In this document: positions 38,631 through 48,036 of the stretch, one piece after another
How positions within the stretch are numbered: position 1 is the first letter of the stretch
Layout: each line of letters starts with the position of its first letter
Assembly: GCF_003597675.1 (NCBI RefSeq)
Contig: NZ_CP030831.1
Span: 158,465 to 222,464, forward strand
Length of the DNA: 64,000 nt
Direction: 5' to 3'
DNA from: Neorhizobium sp. NCHU2750
GTDB lineage: Bacteria > Pseudomonadota > Alphaproteobacteria > Rhizobiales > Rhizobiaceae
Program-made: the position numbers and the translations under genes
The notes under the pieces: model-generated
Databases searched by the model: none
The model's input: only the letters and a program-made list of their open reading frames with translations
What the model was told of the DNA's origin: nothing

Positions 38631-39518
38631 ATGAATTTCACGATCCCGGCGCCGTTTACGGCCATTCATACGATCTTCGATCTAGCCTTTACGACAAGCC
38701 TGGACACAATGCTTGGGACGATCCAAGAGGCGGTGAGCGCGCCATTGGTCGCCTGCGTCACTCTTTGGATTATCGTTCAGGGTATTCTGGTCATGCGTGG
38801 CGAAATCGACACGCGCGGCGGTATCACTCGGGTGATCACGGTCACCGTCGTTGTTGCCCTTGTCGTCGGGCAGGCCAACTACCACGACTATGTGGTTTCA
38901 GTCTTTGAAGAGACGATTCCAAACTTTATTCAGCAGTTTAGTGGCAGCGGCCTGCCTCTGCAGACCATTCCCGCTCAGCTCGATACAATGTTCGCCCTAA
39001 CCCAGGCTGCATTTCAGAGAATTGCATCTGAAATCGGCCCGATGAATGACCAGGACATCCTTGCTTTCCAGGGGGCTCAGTGGGTCTTTTATGGCACGCT
39101 CTGGTCTGCCTTCGGAATCTACGACGCCGTCGGAATTCTCACGAAAGTGCTTCTGGCGATCGGCCCTTTGATCCTCACGGGATATATCTTTGATCGCACG
39201 CGCGACATCGCGGCAAAGTGGATCGGGCAACTTATCACCTATGGTCTCCTACTTCTCCTGCTAAACCTCGTGGCGACAATAGTCATCCTAACCGAAGCGA
39301 CTGCACTCACGCTTATGCTTGGTGTAATCACCCTTGCCGGTACGACCGCGGCCAAGATCATTGGTCTTTACGAACTCGACATGTTCTTTCTGACTGGTGA
39401 CGCACTCATTGTCGCTTTGCCGGCAATCGCCGGCAACATCGGAGGCAGTTATTGGAGCGGCGCGACCCAATCTGCCAACAGCTTGTACCGTCGCTTCGCT
39501 CAGGTCGAGCGTCGTTAG
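38631..39518 (+). CDS. virB6: VirB6, polytopic inner-membrane channel protein
   Basis: 295 residues with at least five membrane spans (VVVALVVGQANYHDYVVSVF, LLLLLLNLVATIVILTEATA and others) and a large central periplasmic loop (FEETIPNFIQQFSGSGLPLQ). VirB6 contacts the T-DNA strand early in transfer and stabilises VirB3, VirB5 and VirB7 complexes. Start at 38631 by its known N-terminus, MNFTIPAPFTAIH. A 100-bp spacer after virB5 is the longest inside the operon. Confidence 0.93.
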   Translation: MNFTIPAPFTAIHTIFDLAFTTSLDTMLGTIQEAVSAPLVACVTLWIIVQGILVMRGEIDTRGGITRVITVTVVVALVVGQANYHDYVVSVFEETIPNFIQQFSGSGLPLQTIPAQLDTMFALTQAAFQRIASEIGPMNDQDILAFQGAQWVFYGTLWSAFGIYDAVGILTKVLLAIGPLILTGYIFDRTRDIAAKWIGQLITYGLLLLLLNLVATIVILTEATALTLMLGVITLAGTTAAKIIGLYELDMFFLTGDALIVALPAIAGNIGGSYWSGATQSANSLYRRFAQVERR

Positions 39519-39552
39519 GTCCCGCAAAAAATTCACGTCGGTGGAGAACTCT

Positions 39553-39720
39553 ATGAAATATTGCCTGCTGTGCCTGGCTCTCGCTTTAGGCGGCTGCCAG
39601 ACAAACGATAAATTGGCGAGCTGCAAAGGCCCAATATTCCCGCTGAATGTGGGGCGATGGCAGCCTACGCCGTCAGATCTTCAGCTCAGCAACGTAGGTG
39701 GTCGCCATGAAGGGGTCTGA
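39553..39720 (+). CDS. virB7: VirB7, outer-membrane lipoprotein
   Basis: 55 residues with a lipobox ending LALGGC, so Cys15 is lipidated. Cys24 is present and makes the disulphide to VirB9 Cys262. It anchors and stabilises the outer-membrane core complex (VirB7-VirB9-VirB10). The stop overlaps the start of virB8. A GGTGGAGAAC stretch stands before the ATG. Confidence 0.93.
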   Translation: MKYCLLCLALALGGCQTNDKLASCKGPIFPLNVGRWQPTPSDLQLSNVGGRHEGV

Positions 39721-40420
39721 ATACGCCTTGCTAGTAGCGCGGGAAACCCTGGCTGAGCACTACAAGGAAGTGGAAGCTTTCCAAACTGCGCGTGCGAAAT
39801 CAGCGCGGCGCCTCTCCAAGGTCATTGCAGCTGTCGCAACCATCGCGGTTTTGGGGAATGTTGCGCAAGCCTTCACAATTGCCACCATGGTGCCGCTGAT
39901 CAGGCTTGTGCCGGTATATCTATGGATACGGCCGGATGGCACCGTTGACAGCGAGGTGTCCGTCTCCCGATTGCCTGCAACTCAAGAGGAGGCCGTCGTT
40001 AACGCCTCACTGTGGGAGTATGTTCGGCTGCGCGAGAGCTATGATGCCGATACCGCCCAGTACGCCTATGACCTGGTCTCGAACTTCAGCGCCCCAATGG
40101 TGCGCCAAAATTATCAGCAATTCTTCAATTATCCCAATCCAACTTCGCCTCAAGTCATCCTCGGCAAACACGGCAGGCTAGAGGTCGAACACATCGCTTC
40201 GAATGATGTTACTCCGGGTGTGCAGCAAATTCGCTATAAGCGAACCCTCATCGTTGACGGCAAAATGCCGATGGCGAGCACTTGGACTGCTACGGTTCGT
40301 TATGAAAAGGTGACCAGCTTGCCCGGCAGATTGAGACTGACCAACCCGGGAGGCTTGGTTGTCACCTCCTACCAGACATCGGAAGATACCGTTTCGAACG
40401 CAGGCCACAGCGAACCATGA
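39707..40420 (+). CDS. virB8: VirB8, bitopic inner-membrane assembly factor
   Basis: 237 residues from MKGSEYALLVARETLAEHYK. It has a short cytoplasmic N-terminus, one span (about residues 43-65) and a periplasmic NTF2-like domain (ASLWEYVRLRESYDADTAQY). VirB8 nucleates the channel in the inner membrane. The start lies inside virB7, and its stop overlaps the virB9 start by four bases. Confidence 0.94.
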   Translation: MKGSEYALLVARETLAEHYKEVEAFQTARAKSARRLSKVIAAVATIAVLGNVAQAFTIATMVPLIRLVPVYLWIRPDGTVDSEVSVSRLPATQEEAVVNASLWEYVRLRESYDADTAQYAYDLVSNFSAPMVRQNYQQFFNYPNPTSPQVILGKHGRLEVEHIASNDVTPGVQQIRYKRTLIVDGKMPMASTWTATVRYEKVTSLPGRLRLTNPGGLVVTSYQTSEDTVSNAGHSEP

Positions 40421-41298
40421 CGAAAAAAGCATTTCTCACTCTGGCATGTTTACTTTTTGCGGCGATTGGCGCGAGGGCTGAAGACACGCCAACGGCGGGC
40501 AGACTTGATCCGCGCATGCGTTATCTCGCTTACAATCCCGATCAAGTGGTGCGCCTTTCAACGGCGGTTGGAGCCACTTTGGTTGTTACTTTCGGGGCTA
40601 ACGAAACGGTGACAGCTGTTGCCGTTTCCAATAGCAAAGATCTCGCGGCCCTTCCACGCGGAAATTATCTTTTCTTCAAGGCTAGCAAGGTTCTCCCACC
40701 CCAGCCAGTGGTCGTGCTAACTGCGAGTGACGCCGGTATGCGACGCTACGTTTTCAGCATCTCTTCCAAGACGCTGCCGCACCTCGATAAAGAGCAGGCC
40801 GATCTCTACTATAGCGTACAATTCGCTTACCCTGCCGATGACGCAGCGGCTCGCCAGAAGGCGGCACAAGAGAAGGCTGTTGCAGACCGTATACGTGCGG
40901 AAGCGCAATATCAACAGAGAGCAGAGGGTTTATTGGAGCAGCCTGCCACGACCGTTGGTGCCGAGGACAAGAATTGGCACTATGTCGCTCAGGGCGATCG
41001 TTCGCTGTTGCCGCTCGAAGTCTTCGATGATGGATTTACGACGGTATTTCACTTCCCAGGTAATGTACGCATACCCTCCATCTACACGATAAATCCGGAT
41101 GGAAAGGAAGCTGTCGCTAACTATTCAGTCAAAGGGAGCTATGTCGAGATTTCTTCGGTTTCCCGTGGTTGGCGTCTGAGGGATGGCCACACGGTATTAT
41201 GCATTTGGAATACCGCCTACGATCCCGTCGGCCGCAGGCCGGAGACGGGCACTGTGAGGCCCGATGTGAAGCGCGTCCTAAAGGAGGTGAGAGGGTGA
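40417..41298 (+). CDS. virB9: VirB9, outer-membrane core protein
   Basis: 293 residues with a signal peptide ([20 protein letters not shown]). A C-terminal CagX-type domain follows, and Cys262 in HTVLCIWNT pairs with VirB7 Cys24. It forms the outer-membrane ring with VirB7 and VirB10. ATGA overlap with virB8; the stop overlaps the virB10 GTG start. Confidence 0.95.
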   Translation: MTKKAFLTLACLLFAAIGARAEDTPTAGRLDPRMRYLAYNPDQVVRLSTAVGATLVVTFGANETVTAVAVSNSKDLAALPRGNYLFFKASKVLPPQPVVVLTASDAGMRRYVFSISSKTLPHLDKEQADLYYSVQFAYPADDAAARQKAAQEKAVADRIRAEAQYQQRAEGLLEQPATTVGAEDKNWHYVAQGDRSLLPLEVFDDGFTTVFHFPGNVRIPSIYTINPDGKEAVANYSVKGSYVEISSVSRGWRLRDGHTVLCIWNTAYDPVGRRPETGTVRPDVKRVLKEVRG

Positions 41299-42428
41299 AC
41301 GACGACAATCAGCAATCGGCGCATGATGTCGATGCGTCGGGGTCCCTGGTCTCCGACACACATCACCGGCGCCTTTCGGGGGCTCAAAAGTTGATCGTAG
41401 GAGGTGTAGTTCTCGCGCTATCACTTAGCCTCATTTGGCTTGGCGGGCGTGAAAAGAAGGAAAACGGGGACGCACCCCCGTCAACCATGATCGCCACGAA
41501 CACCAAGCCATTTCATCCGGCTCCGATTGACGTTACACTTGATCCTCCGGCTGCCCAGGAAGCTGTTCAGCCGACTGCTCCTCCGCCAGCACGAAGTGAG
41601 CCGGAACGGCATGAGCCGCGGCCGGAAGAAACACCGATTTTTGCGTACACCAGTGGTGATCAAGGGACCAGCAAGCGCGTTCAACAAGGCGAAACGGACC
41701 GAAGACGCGAAGGCAATGGGGAAGACAGTCCTTTGCCGAAGGTCGAAGTGTCCGCCGAGAATGATCTCTCGATACGCATGAAGCCCACCGAGCTGCAGCC
41801 CACCAGGGCTACGCTCTTGCCTCATCCCGACTTCATGGTGACGGAGGGGACGATTATTCCATGTATCTTGCAAACGGCAATCGACACCAGTCTGGCAGGC
41901 TATGTAAAATGCGTGTTACCCTGGGATGTTCGTGGAACAACGAACAACGTTGTGCTTCTTGATCGCGGCACCACCGTTGTTGGCGAGATCCAGCGCGGTT
42001 TGCAACAGGGAGATACGCGTGTTTTTGTGCTCTGGGATCGGGCGGAGACACCCGACCATGCCATGATTTCGCTTGCGTCACCAAGCGCTGACGAACTCGG
42101 TCGCTCGGGATTGCCGGGCACCGTCGACAATCACTTCTGGCAGCGCTTTAGCGGGGCCATGCTCTTGAGTGTCGTCCAAGGTGCCTTCCAGGCAGCGAGC
42201 ACCTACGCTGGCAGCTCGGGTGGAGGGACGAGCTTCAACAGCGTCCAGAATAACGGTGAACAAACGGCAGACACAGCCCTCAAGGCCACGATCAACATAC
42301 CGCCAACCCTGAAGAAGAATCAGGGCGACACGGTCTCCATTTTTGTCGCACGGGATCTCGATTTCTCAGGCATATACCAGCTTCGTATGGCTGGTCGCGC
42401 GGCGCGGGGGCGGGATCGCCGTCCATAA
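41295..42428 (+). CDS. virB10: VirB10, envelope-spanning energy sensor
   Basis: 377 residues starting with GTG at 41295 ([20 protein letters not shown]). One inner-membrane span lies at about residues 34-52 ([19 protein letters not shown]), followed by a proline-rich periplasmic stretch and a beta-barrel domain ([40 protein letters not shown]). VirB10 couples ATP use at the inner membrane to opening of the outer-membrane pore. The GTG overlaps the virB9 stop. Confidence 0.95.
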   Translation: MNDDNQQSAHDVDASGSLVSDTHHRRLSGAQKLIVGGVVLALSLSLIWLGGREKKENGDAPPSTMIATNTKPFHPAPIDVTLDPPAAQEAVQPTAPPPARSEPERHEPRPEETPIFAYTSGDQGTSKRVQQGETDRRREGNGEDSPLPKVEVSAENDLSIRMKPTELQPTRATLLPHPDFMVTEGTIIPCILQTAIDTSLAGYVKCVLPWDVRGTTNNVVLLDRGTTVVGEIQRGLQQGDTRVFVLWDRAETPDHAMISLASPSADELGRSGLPGTVDNHFWQRFSGAMLLSVVQGAFQAASTYAGSSGGGTSFNSVQNNGEQTADTALKATINIPPTLKKNQGDTVSIFVARDLDFSGIYQLRMAGRAARGRDRRP

Positions 42429-42468
42429 CGAATTCAACTTATCACTTACAGATGGAGATACGATACAA

Positions 42469-43503
42469 ATGGAGGTGGATCCGCAATTACGAATCCTTCT
42501 CAAGCCAATTTTGGAATGGCTCGATGACCCGCGGACCGAAGAAGTTGCGATAAATCGACCTGGGGAGGCATTTGTGCGCCAGGCCGGCGCCTTCCTCAAG
42601 TTCCCTTTGCCTGTCTCCTATGACGATCTCGAAGATATCGCTATTTTAGCAGGCGCGCTGAGAAAACAGGACGTTGGACCACGCAACCCACTTTGCGCAA
42701 CTGAACTTCCAGACGGCGAGCGGCTGCAAATCTGTTTGCCGCCGACGGTACCGTCGGGCACCGTCAGCTTGACGATTCGACGGCCAAGTTCCCGTGTTTC
42801 TAGTCTCAAAGAAGTCTCGTCCCGTTACGATGCTCCGAGGTGGAATCAGTGGAAGGGACGAAAAAAACGGCATGATCAGCATGATGAAGCTATCCTTCGG
42901 TACTATGACAACGGGGATCTGGAGGCGTTTCTGCACGCATGTGTCGTTGGTCGGTTGACGATGCTGCTTTGCGGACCCACCGGGAGTGGCAAGACAACGA
43001 TGAGCAAGACCTTGATCAACGCTATCCCGCCGCAGGAAAGGCTGATTACCATCGAAGATACGCTCGAACTCGTCATTCCACACGAGAACCACGTAAGGCT
43101 GCTTTATTCTAAGAATGGGGCTGGGCTGGGCGCAGTGACCGCTGAGCACCTGCTACAGGCTAGCCTGCGCATGCGACCGGACCGAATACTGCTCGGCGAG
43201 ATACGCGACGATGCCGCGTGGGCTTATCTGAGTGAAGTCGTCTCAGGGCATCCGGGATCGATTTCCACAATACATGGTGCCAATCCCGTCCAAGGTTTCA
43301 AAAAGCTATTTTCGCTCGTGAAAAGCAGCGCTCAGGGGGCTAGCTTGGAAGATCGCACCCTGATTGACATGCTCGCAACCGCAGTTGATGTCATCGTACC
43401 CTTCCGTGCCCACGGTGACATTTACGAGGTGGGCGAAATCTGGCTCGCTGCCGATGCGCGTCGGCGCGGTGAGACAATAGGCGATCTTCTTAACCAGCAG
43501 TAG
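42469..43503 (+). CDS. virB11: VirB11, traffic ATPase
   Basis: 344 residues from MEVDPQLRILLKPILEW. Walker A is GPTGSGKTT with Lys175, the known essential residue; the Asp box is TIEDTLELVIPH and Walker B lies near RPDRILLGEIRDDAAW. It is a hexameric ATPase of the GspE/PilT group on the cytoplasmic side of the inner membrane that hands substrates from VirD4 into the channel. Last gene of the virB operon, 40 bp after virB10. Confidence 0.95.
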   Translation: MEVDPQLRILLKPILEWLDDPRTEEVAINRPGEAFVRQAGAFLKFPLPVSYDDLEDIAILAGALRKQDVGPRNPLCATELPDGERLQICLPPTVPSGTVSLTIRRPSSRVSSLKEVSSRYDAPRWNQWKGRKKRHDQHDEAILRYYDNGDLEAFLHACVVGRLTMLLCGPTGSGKTTMSKTLINAIPPQERLITIEDTLELVIPHENHVRLLYSKNGAGLGAVTAEHLLQASLRMRPDRILLGEIRDDAAWAYLSEVVSGHPGSISTIHGANPVQGFKKLFSLVKSSAQGASLEDRTLIDMLATAVDVIVPFRAHGDIYEVGEIWLAADARRRGETIGDLLNQQ

Positions 43504-43721
43504 TTGTGATCCATGTTTCTAAATGCCGCATGGCGCGTTGTAGAATTACGTTTGTAGCAATGCTCAGCAATCTTTGTCATAAAACGGAGACATCTAGTTT
43601 GCATTTCTGTCGTGCGCGGTTTGGTCGAAATCTTGCCGAAATGCCCGTGTAGTGAGAGAAAATTGACGAGTGGAGTCTAACGAATACAACCTTTACGTGT
43701 ATAAATTCTGTTGAGCTGCAA
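43504..43721. other. virG promoter region
   Basis: About 220 bp between virB11 and virG. virG is known to have two promoters, one vir-box dependent and one stress responsive. I could not pick a convincing vir box; the best candidate (TGCATTTCTGTC near 43600) matches only 8 of 12 positions. Confidence 0.4.
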
Positions 43722-44483
43722 ATGGCTGGCCAGGATCCTAGATTGAGAGGTGAACCGTTGAAACACGTTCTTGTCATCGATGACGATGTCGCTATGCGGC
43801 ATCTTATAGTCGAGTATCTTACGATCCATGCCTTTAAGGTGACTGCGGTAGCCGACAGCAAGCAGTTCAATCGTGTACTCTGCTCCGAGACGGTCGATGT
43901 CGTGGTCGTCGATCTTAATTTGGGTCGCGAAGATGGGCTTGAAATTGTTCGTAGTCTGGCCACGAAGTCCGATGTTCCAATCATAATTATTAGCGGCGCT
44001 CGCCTCGAAGAGGCGGACAAAGTTATTGCGCTCGAGTTGGGAGCAACCGATTTTATTGCCAAGCCTTTTGGGACGCGGGAATTTCTGGCGCGCATCCGTG
44101 TTGCGTTACGCGTGCGGCCCAGTGTCGCGCGAACCAAAGATCGACGCTCATTTAGTTTCGCTGACTGGACACTTAATCTCAGGCGACGCCGCTTGATTTC
44201 GGAAGAGGGCAGTGAGGTGAAACTCACGGCAGGTGAGTTTAATCTCCTGGTTGCTTTCCTGGAGAAGCCGCGCGACGTCCTATCCCGGGAGCAGCTTCTG
44301 ATCGCCAGTCGGGTACGCGAGGAGGAGGTGTATGACAGAAGTATTGATGTCCTCATTTTGCGGCTGCGCCGGAAGCTTGAGGGGGATCCGACGACCCCTC
44401 AGTTGATCAAGACTGCAAGAGGTGCTGGCTATTTCTTTGACGCTGACGTGGATGTTTCGTACGGGGGTGTGATGGCGGCCTGA
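43722..44483 (+). CDS. virG: VirG, response regulator of the vir regulon
   Basis: 253 residues of the OmpR/PhoB class. The N-terminal receiver has acidic residues in VLVIDDDVAMRH, the phospho-acceptor Asp64 in VVVVDLNLGR (Asp52 if counted from the inner start) and the conserved Lys in FIAKPFGTREFL. The C-terminal winged helix runs from about 155 to the end (LTAGEFNLLVAFLEKPRDVL, RSIDVLILRLRRKL). Phosphorylated VirG binds vir boxes. An ATG at 43722 gives the nopaline-type start; a TTG at 43758 corresponds to the shorter start used in some plasmids. Confidence 0.96.
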   Translation: MAGQDPRLRGEPLKHVLVIDDDVAMRHLIVEYLTIHAFKVTAVADSKQFNRVLCSETVDVVVVDLNLGREDGLEIVRSLATKSDVPIIIISGARLEEADKVIALELGATDFIAKPFGTREFLARIRVALRVRPSVARTKDRRSFSFADWTLNLRRRRLISEEGSEVKLTAGEFNLLVAFLEKPRDVLSREQLLIASRVREEEVYDRSIDVLILRLRRKLEGDPTTPQLIKTARGAGYFFDADVDVSYGGVMAA

Positions 44484-44624
44484 GGTAGAGGTGCATTTCG
44501 CCTTTAGCAATCTGTTCCCAACGTGAGCAGATTGCTATGCGGCTTGGCAAAGCTGCCTTTCCTCGGTACTATCCGAAAAACTCAGCACTGCGGAGTGATT
44601 GGATGGGTCCTATCTTTTGAGAGA
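44484..44624. other. virG-virC2 convergent spacer
   Basis: About 140 bp between converging genes. No clear terminator hairpin was recognised. Confidence 0.4.
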
Positions 44625-45233
44625 TCAGCTGTTCGTTGCCTTCTCCCGAGCAAAGAAACATGCAAGCGCTGCGGTAGCCAGCTTGTGGCCAAAAGCCCGG
44701 GCGGTCTCCAATCCCAATGGATCAAAGTGATTGCGAGCGACTTCTATTAGCGAGACCGGGAACATGCGGGAGGTCTGAACGATGATTGATTTTTCGAAAG
44801 CTGTGTGAGGGATCGGATAACTCTTCGGAGCCGCACGAAACGATCCATCCGCCAGCATGTTTTCAAAATCGCCAAGCGCACGGCGCAAGATCATTTGTAG
44901 CGACTTGGAAGGACTGTATTGCAGGATCAGGTTGTCATATATCTTCGATACTTCAGGCGCGGGCGGGCGCGCTGAAAGGAAGACCTGGATCTTTCCTGGC
45001 GCTGTCGTCGAACTCAAAGCATCCACGGTCAGCATCGATTGCTGATCAGAGCTGTGACAACGCTTGGCGGTGGCTGGGGCAGGTCGTCGATCTTCCTCGT
45101 CGAGATTTTCAGGCGGCTGCGGCAGGGTCGAGTTTTGGGTGGCAACAGGCAAAGAAGGATGGACGATTTCGGGTCGAGCGGCGGCAAGCCGCCTGGCCTC
45201 CCCGACAGACAAAGCGGGTTTGCGAATTCCCAT
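44625..45233 (-). CDS. virC2: VirC2, T-DNA processing enhancer
   Basis: 202 residues from MGIRKPALSVGEARRLAAAR at 45233, behind GGAGGGG at the end of virC1; a GTG two codons upstream is also possible. The C-terminal half is a ribbon-helix-helix-like DNA-binding fold. With VirC1 it boosts T-strand production at borders next to overdrive. The two genes form one operon transcribed away from virD, with the starts coupled. Confidence 0.93.
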   Translation of the reverse strand: MGIRKPALSVGEARRLAAARPEIVHPSLPVATQNSTLPQPPENLDEEDRRPAPATAKRCHSSDQQSMLTVDALSSTTAPGKIQVFLSARPPAPEVSKIYDNLILQYSPSKSLQMILRRALGDFENMLADGSFRAAPKSYPIPHTAFEKSIIVQTSRMFPVSLIEVARNHFDPLGLETARAFGHKLATAALACFFAREKATNS

Positions 45234-45235
45234 CT

Positions 45236-45931
45236 TCACCCCTCCAAGGCTTCGCTAACCAATTTGGAGATAGTGACGAGTTCCTCCATGGCGATTCTGA
45301 GATTCCGTTCGAGGAGGCGCATTGTCGGATCGGTTCTCATATTCAGCAATGTGAGATGCAACATGCCACGTTCCTTCATCGCGGCAAATGCGTCTCTCTC
45401 GTGCATGGGAGACTGTACAACTGGAAGGCTTGCGAGCATGTCCGACATCGCGCGCTGCGATGTGGTCAATCGACCAACCGGCACGCGTTGGCGCAATACG
45501 GCTGTCGGAATTGCCAAGTTCTCGCTCAGCAGCAGTTCAATGACATAGCGGTAGGTCGACAATGCTTCATCGATATCGAGCGGAGTTAACATGGTCGGGA
45601 TCAGAAGCAGGTTTGAGCTGGCAATGATCGTGTTGTTGAGTTCGCTCGAACCACCATGCGTATCGGCCAGCGCATAATCAAATCCCTGGAGTTCGGCGTC
45701 CTCATAGGCCGCCTCAAGGAGTGCCATTTCCTCGGCGGCGTAGACTTCGCAGAAGGAGCCCCAGGTATTGCTGCGAAGGGCGTTTTCTTTCCATCGCGTT
45801 AGTGGTCGGTTTTCATCAGCGTCGAAGAGAGCCAATCGTTTGCCGTCACTTGCAAAGGCGGCGCAAAGACCCATGAGTGCCGTGGTTTTGCCGGCTCCTC
45901 CCTTGAAGGAGCAAAATGTCAGAAGTTTCAT
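45236..45931 (-). CDS. virC1: VirC1, ParA-type ATPase
   Basis: 231 residues. The deviant Walker A is FKGGAGKTT near the N-terminus ([20 protein letters not shown]). The switch regions follow ([23 protein letters not shown]). It binds overdrive, raises the number of T-strand complexes and places the relaxosome at the cell poles by contact with VirD2. First gene of the virC operon; transcribed from the shared control region with virD1. Confidence 0.95.
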
Positions 45932-46033
45932 GTCCTTATCCTGTCGATTTTGTGAAGCGGAAGTGCGTCTGTACTTTTATTTGTGTGTATGATTTTGCGA
46001 TCATTCATGAGTAATGTAGTAATTACCTGATTT

Positions 46034-46058
46034 TATATTTCAATTTTATTGTAAAATA
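46034..46058. promoter_or_regulatory. Ros repressor site in the virC/virD control region
   Basis: The AT-rich stretch begins TATATTTCAATTTTATTG and continues TAAAATA. It matches the Ros-binding site described in the virC-virD intergenic region, where chromosomal Ros keeps both operons off. It overlaps one vir box, so VirG and Ros must compete. Confidence 0.65.
46038..46050 (+). promoter_or_regulatory. vir box 1, virC/virD
   Basis: TTTCAATTTTATT has a good vir-box core (TTTCAATT) and lies inside the Ros site. One of two boxes between the divergent virC and virD operons. Confidence 0.55.
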
Positions 46059-46059
46059 A

Positions 46060-46072
46060 TTTCAATTGTAAT
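46060..46072 (+). promoter_or_regulatory. vir box 2, virC/virD
   Basis: TTTCAATTGTAAT fits the vir-box consensus TNCAATTGNAAY at every position. It lies about 130 bp from the virD1 start and 130 bp from the virC1 start. Confidence 0.8.
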
Positions 46073-46201
46073 AATATAAAAATAAATATCCCTTATGTGT
46101 TCTTGATTTCGTTTTGTATATGGCTAGATTCCCATCTGCCACGACGAGGAAATGCTACGGCGGGGCAAGTTCAGATCTTTCCGTCTTCTATGGAGGAAGC
46201 T

Positions 46202-46645
46202 ATGTCGCAAGGCAGTAGGCCCACCTCAAGTGACATTGCCGTCAACCAGCGCGAATGCGTGAAGGTTGAAGGCTTCAAGGTCGTCAGTACCCGATTAAGA
46301 TCGGCCGAATATGAGAGTTTTTCTCATCAGGCACGCTTGCTGGGCCTCTCCGACAGCATGGCCATACGGGTTGCGGTGCGCCGCATTGGTGGCTTTCTTG
46401 AAATCGACGCAGAGACTCGTCATAGGATGGAGGCCATACTACAATCCATAGGAACACTCTCAAGCAACATTGCCGCGCTGCTATCTGCCTATGCCGAAAA
46501 TCCGACAATGGATTTGGAGGCTTTGCGAGCTGAACGTATCGCCTTCGGTAAATCTTTCGCTGACCTCGACGGCTTGCTCCGTTCCATTTTGTCCGTATCA
46601 CGGCGGCGGATCGACGGTTGCTCGCTGCTGAAAGACGCCTTGTAG
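46202..46645 (+). CDS. virD1: VirD1, relaxase accessory factor
   Basis: 147 residues from [20 protein letters not shown] at 46202, behind TATGGAGGAAGC; the longer frame upstream is not used. It belongs to the ribbon-helix-helix type relaxosome accessory proteins ([20 protein letters not shown]). VirD1 is needed with VirD2 to nick double-stranded T-DNA borders. First gene of the virD operon; virD2 starts 33 bp later. Confidence 0.94.
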
Positions 46646-46678
46646 CACTGACGTAGCACTTGGCGGGGAACATATTCG

Positions 46679-48022
46679 ATGCCCGATCGAGCTCAAGTTA
46701 TCATTCGCATTGTGCCGGGAGGTGGCACCAAGACCCTTCAACAAATTATCAATCAGTTGGAGTATCTATCCCGGAAGGGCAGGCTGGAGCTGCAGCGTTC
46801 AGCCCGACATCTCGATATTCCCCTGCCACCGGATCAAATCCACGAACTTGCCCGAAGCTGGGTTCAAGAGACTGGAACTTATGACGAAAGTCAGCCAGAC
46901 GAGGAAAGGCAACAGGAGTTGACCACCCATATTATTGTAAGCTTCCCCGCGGGTACAAGCCAGGTAGCGGCTTATGCGGCGAGCCGGGAGTGGGCAGCCG
47001 AGATGTTTGGGTCAGGCGCAGGGGGGGGCCGATACAACTATCTTACGGCCTTCCACATCGATCGCGACCACCCACATCTGCATGTCGTCGTCAATCGGCG
47101 CGAACTTTTAGGACACGGCTGGCTGAAGATATCTCGGCGCCATCCCCAACTGAATTACGACGCCCTGCGCATAAAGATGGCCGAGATTTCACTTCGTCAT
47201 GGCATTGCCCTCGATGCGAGCCGACGAGCAGAACGTGGCATCACCGAGCGGCCGATCACTTATGCCCAATATCGGCGCCTTGAGCGGGAGCAGGCTCGCC
47301 AAATCCGTTTCGAAGACGCGGATTTGGAACAGTCGTCGCCGCAAGGAGATCATCCAGAATTCAGCCAACCTTTCGATACATCCCCATTTGAAGCATCCGC
47401 GGGCGGACCGGAGGACATGCCTCGGCCCAACAATCGGCAGAATGAGTCGCAAGTTCATCTCCAGGAGCCAGCTGGTGTCAGCAACGAAGCCGGTGTCCTT
47501 GTGCGGGTTGCATTGGAGACGGAGCGCCTTGCTCAACCATTCGTTTCCGAAACCATTCTCGCGGACGACATAGGGAGCGGCTCTTCGCGTGTTGCCGAGG
47601 GCCGTGTGGAGAGCGCAAACCGCACTCCCGATATTCCTCGCGCAGCAACTGGAGCTGCCACGCACACGACACACGACCGGCAGCGGCGTGCAAAGCGTCC
47701 TCATGATGACGACGGAGGGCCGAGTGGAGCAAAACGTGTGACATTGGAAGGCATCGCGGTTGGGCCCCAGGCGAACGCCGGCGAACAGGATGGCAGTAGT
47801 GGCCCCTTAGTACGGCAAGCTGGAACGTCTCGGCCATCTCCACCGACGGCCACGACGCGGGCCAGCACCGCAACCGATTCATTGTCTGCTACAGCCCACC
47901 TCCAGCAACGGAGAGGTGTCTCTTCAAAGCGTCCGCGTGAAGATGATGATGGAGAACCGAGTGAACGCAAACGCGAGAGAGATGAGCGCAGCAAGGACGG
48001 GCGTGGGGGAAATAGGAGATAG
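46679..48022 (+). CDS. virD2: VirD2, border endonuclease and T-strand pilot
   Basis: 447 residues. The relaxase domain covers about the first 200: catalytic Tyr29 in QLEYLSRKG, and the metal-binding HxH-type motif [15 protein letters not shown]. It nicks the T-DNA border and stays linked to the 5' end. The middle is variable and hydrophilic. The C-terminus has the bipartite nuclear localisation signal beginning at Lys417 (KRPRE ... ERKRERDE) and the omega end GRGGNRR. It is carried through the VirB/D4 channel into the plant nucleus. Confidence 0.96.
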   Translation: MPDRAQVIIRIVPGGGTKTLQQIINQLEYLSRKGRLELQRSARHLDIPLPPDQIHELARSWVQETGTYDESQPDEERQQELTTHIIVSFPAGTSQVAAYAASREWAAEMFGSGAGGGRYNYLTAFHIDRDHPHLHVVVNRRELLGHGWLKISRRHPQLNYDALRIKMAEISLRHGIALDASRRAERGITERPITYAQYRRLEREQARQIRFEDADLEQSSPQGDHPEFSQPFDTSPFEASAGGPEDMPRPNNRQNESQVHLQEPAGVSNEAGVLVRVALETERLAQPFVSETILADDIGSGSSRVAEGRVESANRTPDIPRAATGAATHTTHDRQRRAKRPHDDDGGPSGAKRVTLEGIAVGPQANAGEQDGSSGPLVRQAGTSRPSPPTATTRASTATDSLSATAHLQQRRGVSSKRPREDDDGEPSERKRERDERSKDGRGGNRR

Positions 48023-48036
48023 AGAAGGACCGAGTG

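Noticed and set aside
44786..45589. 267-codon plus frame
   Set aside because: Antisense across both virC2 and virC1, which are well identified on the minus strand.
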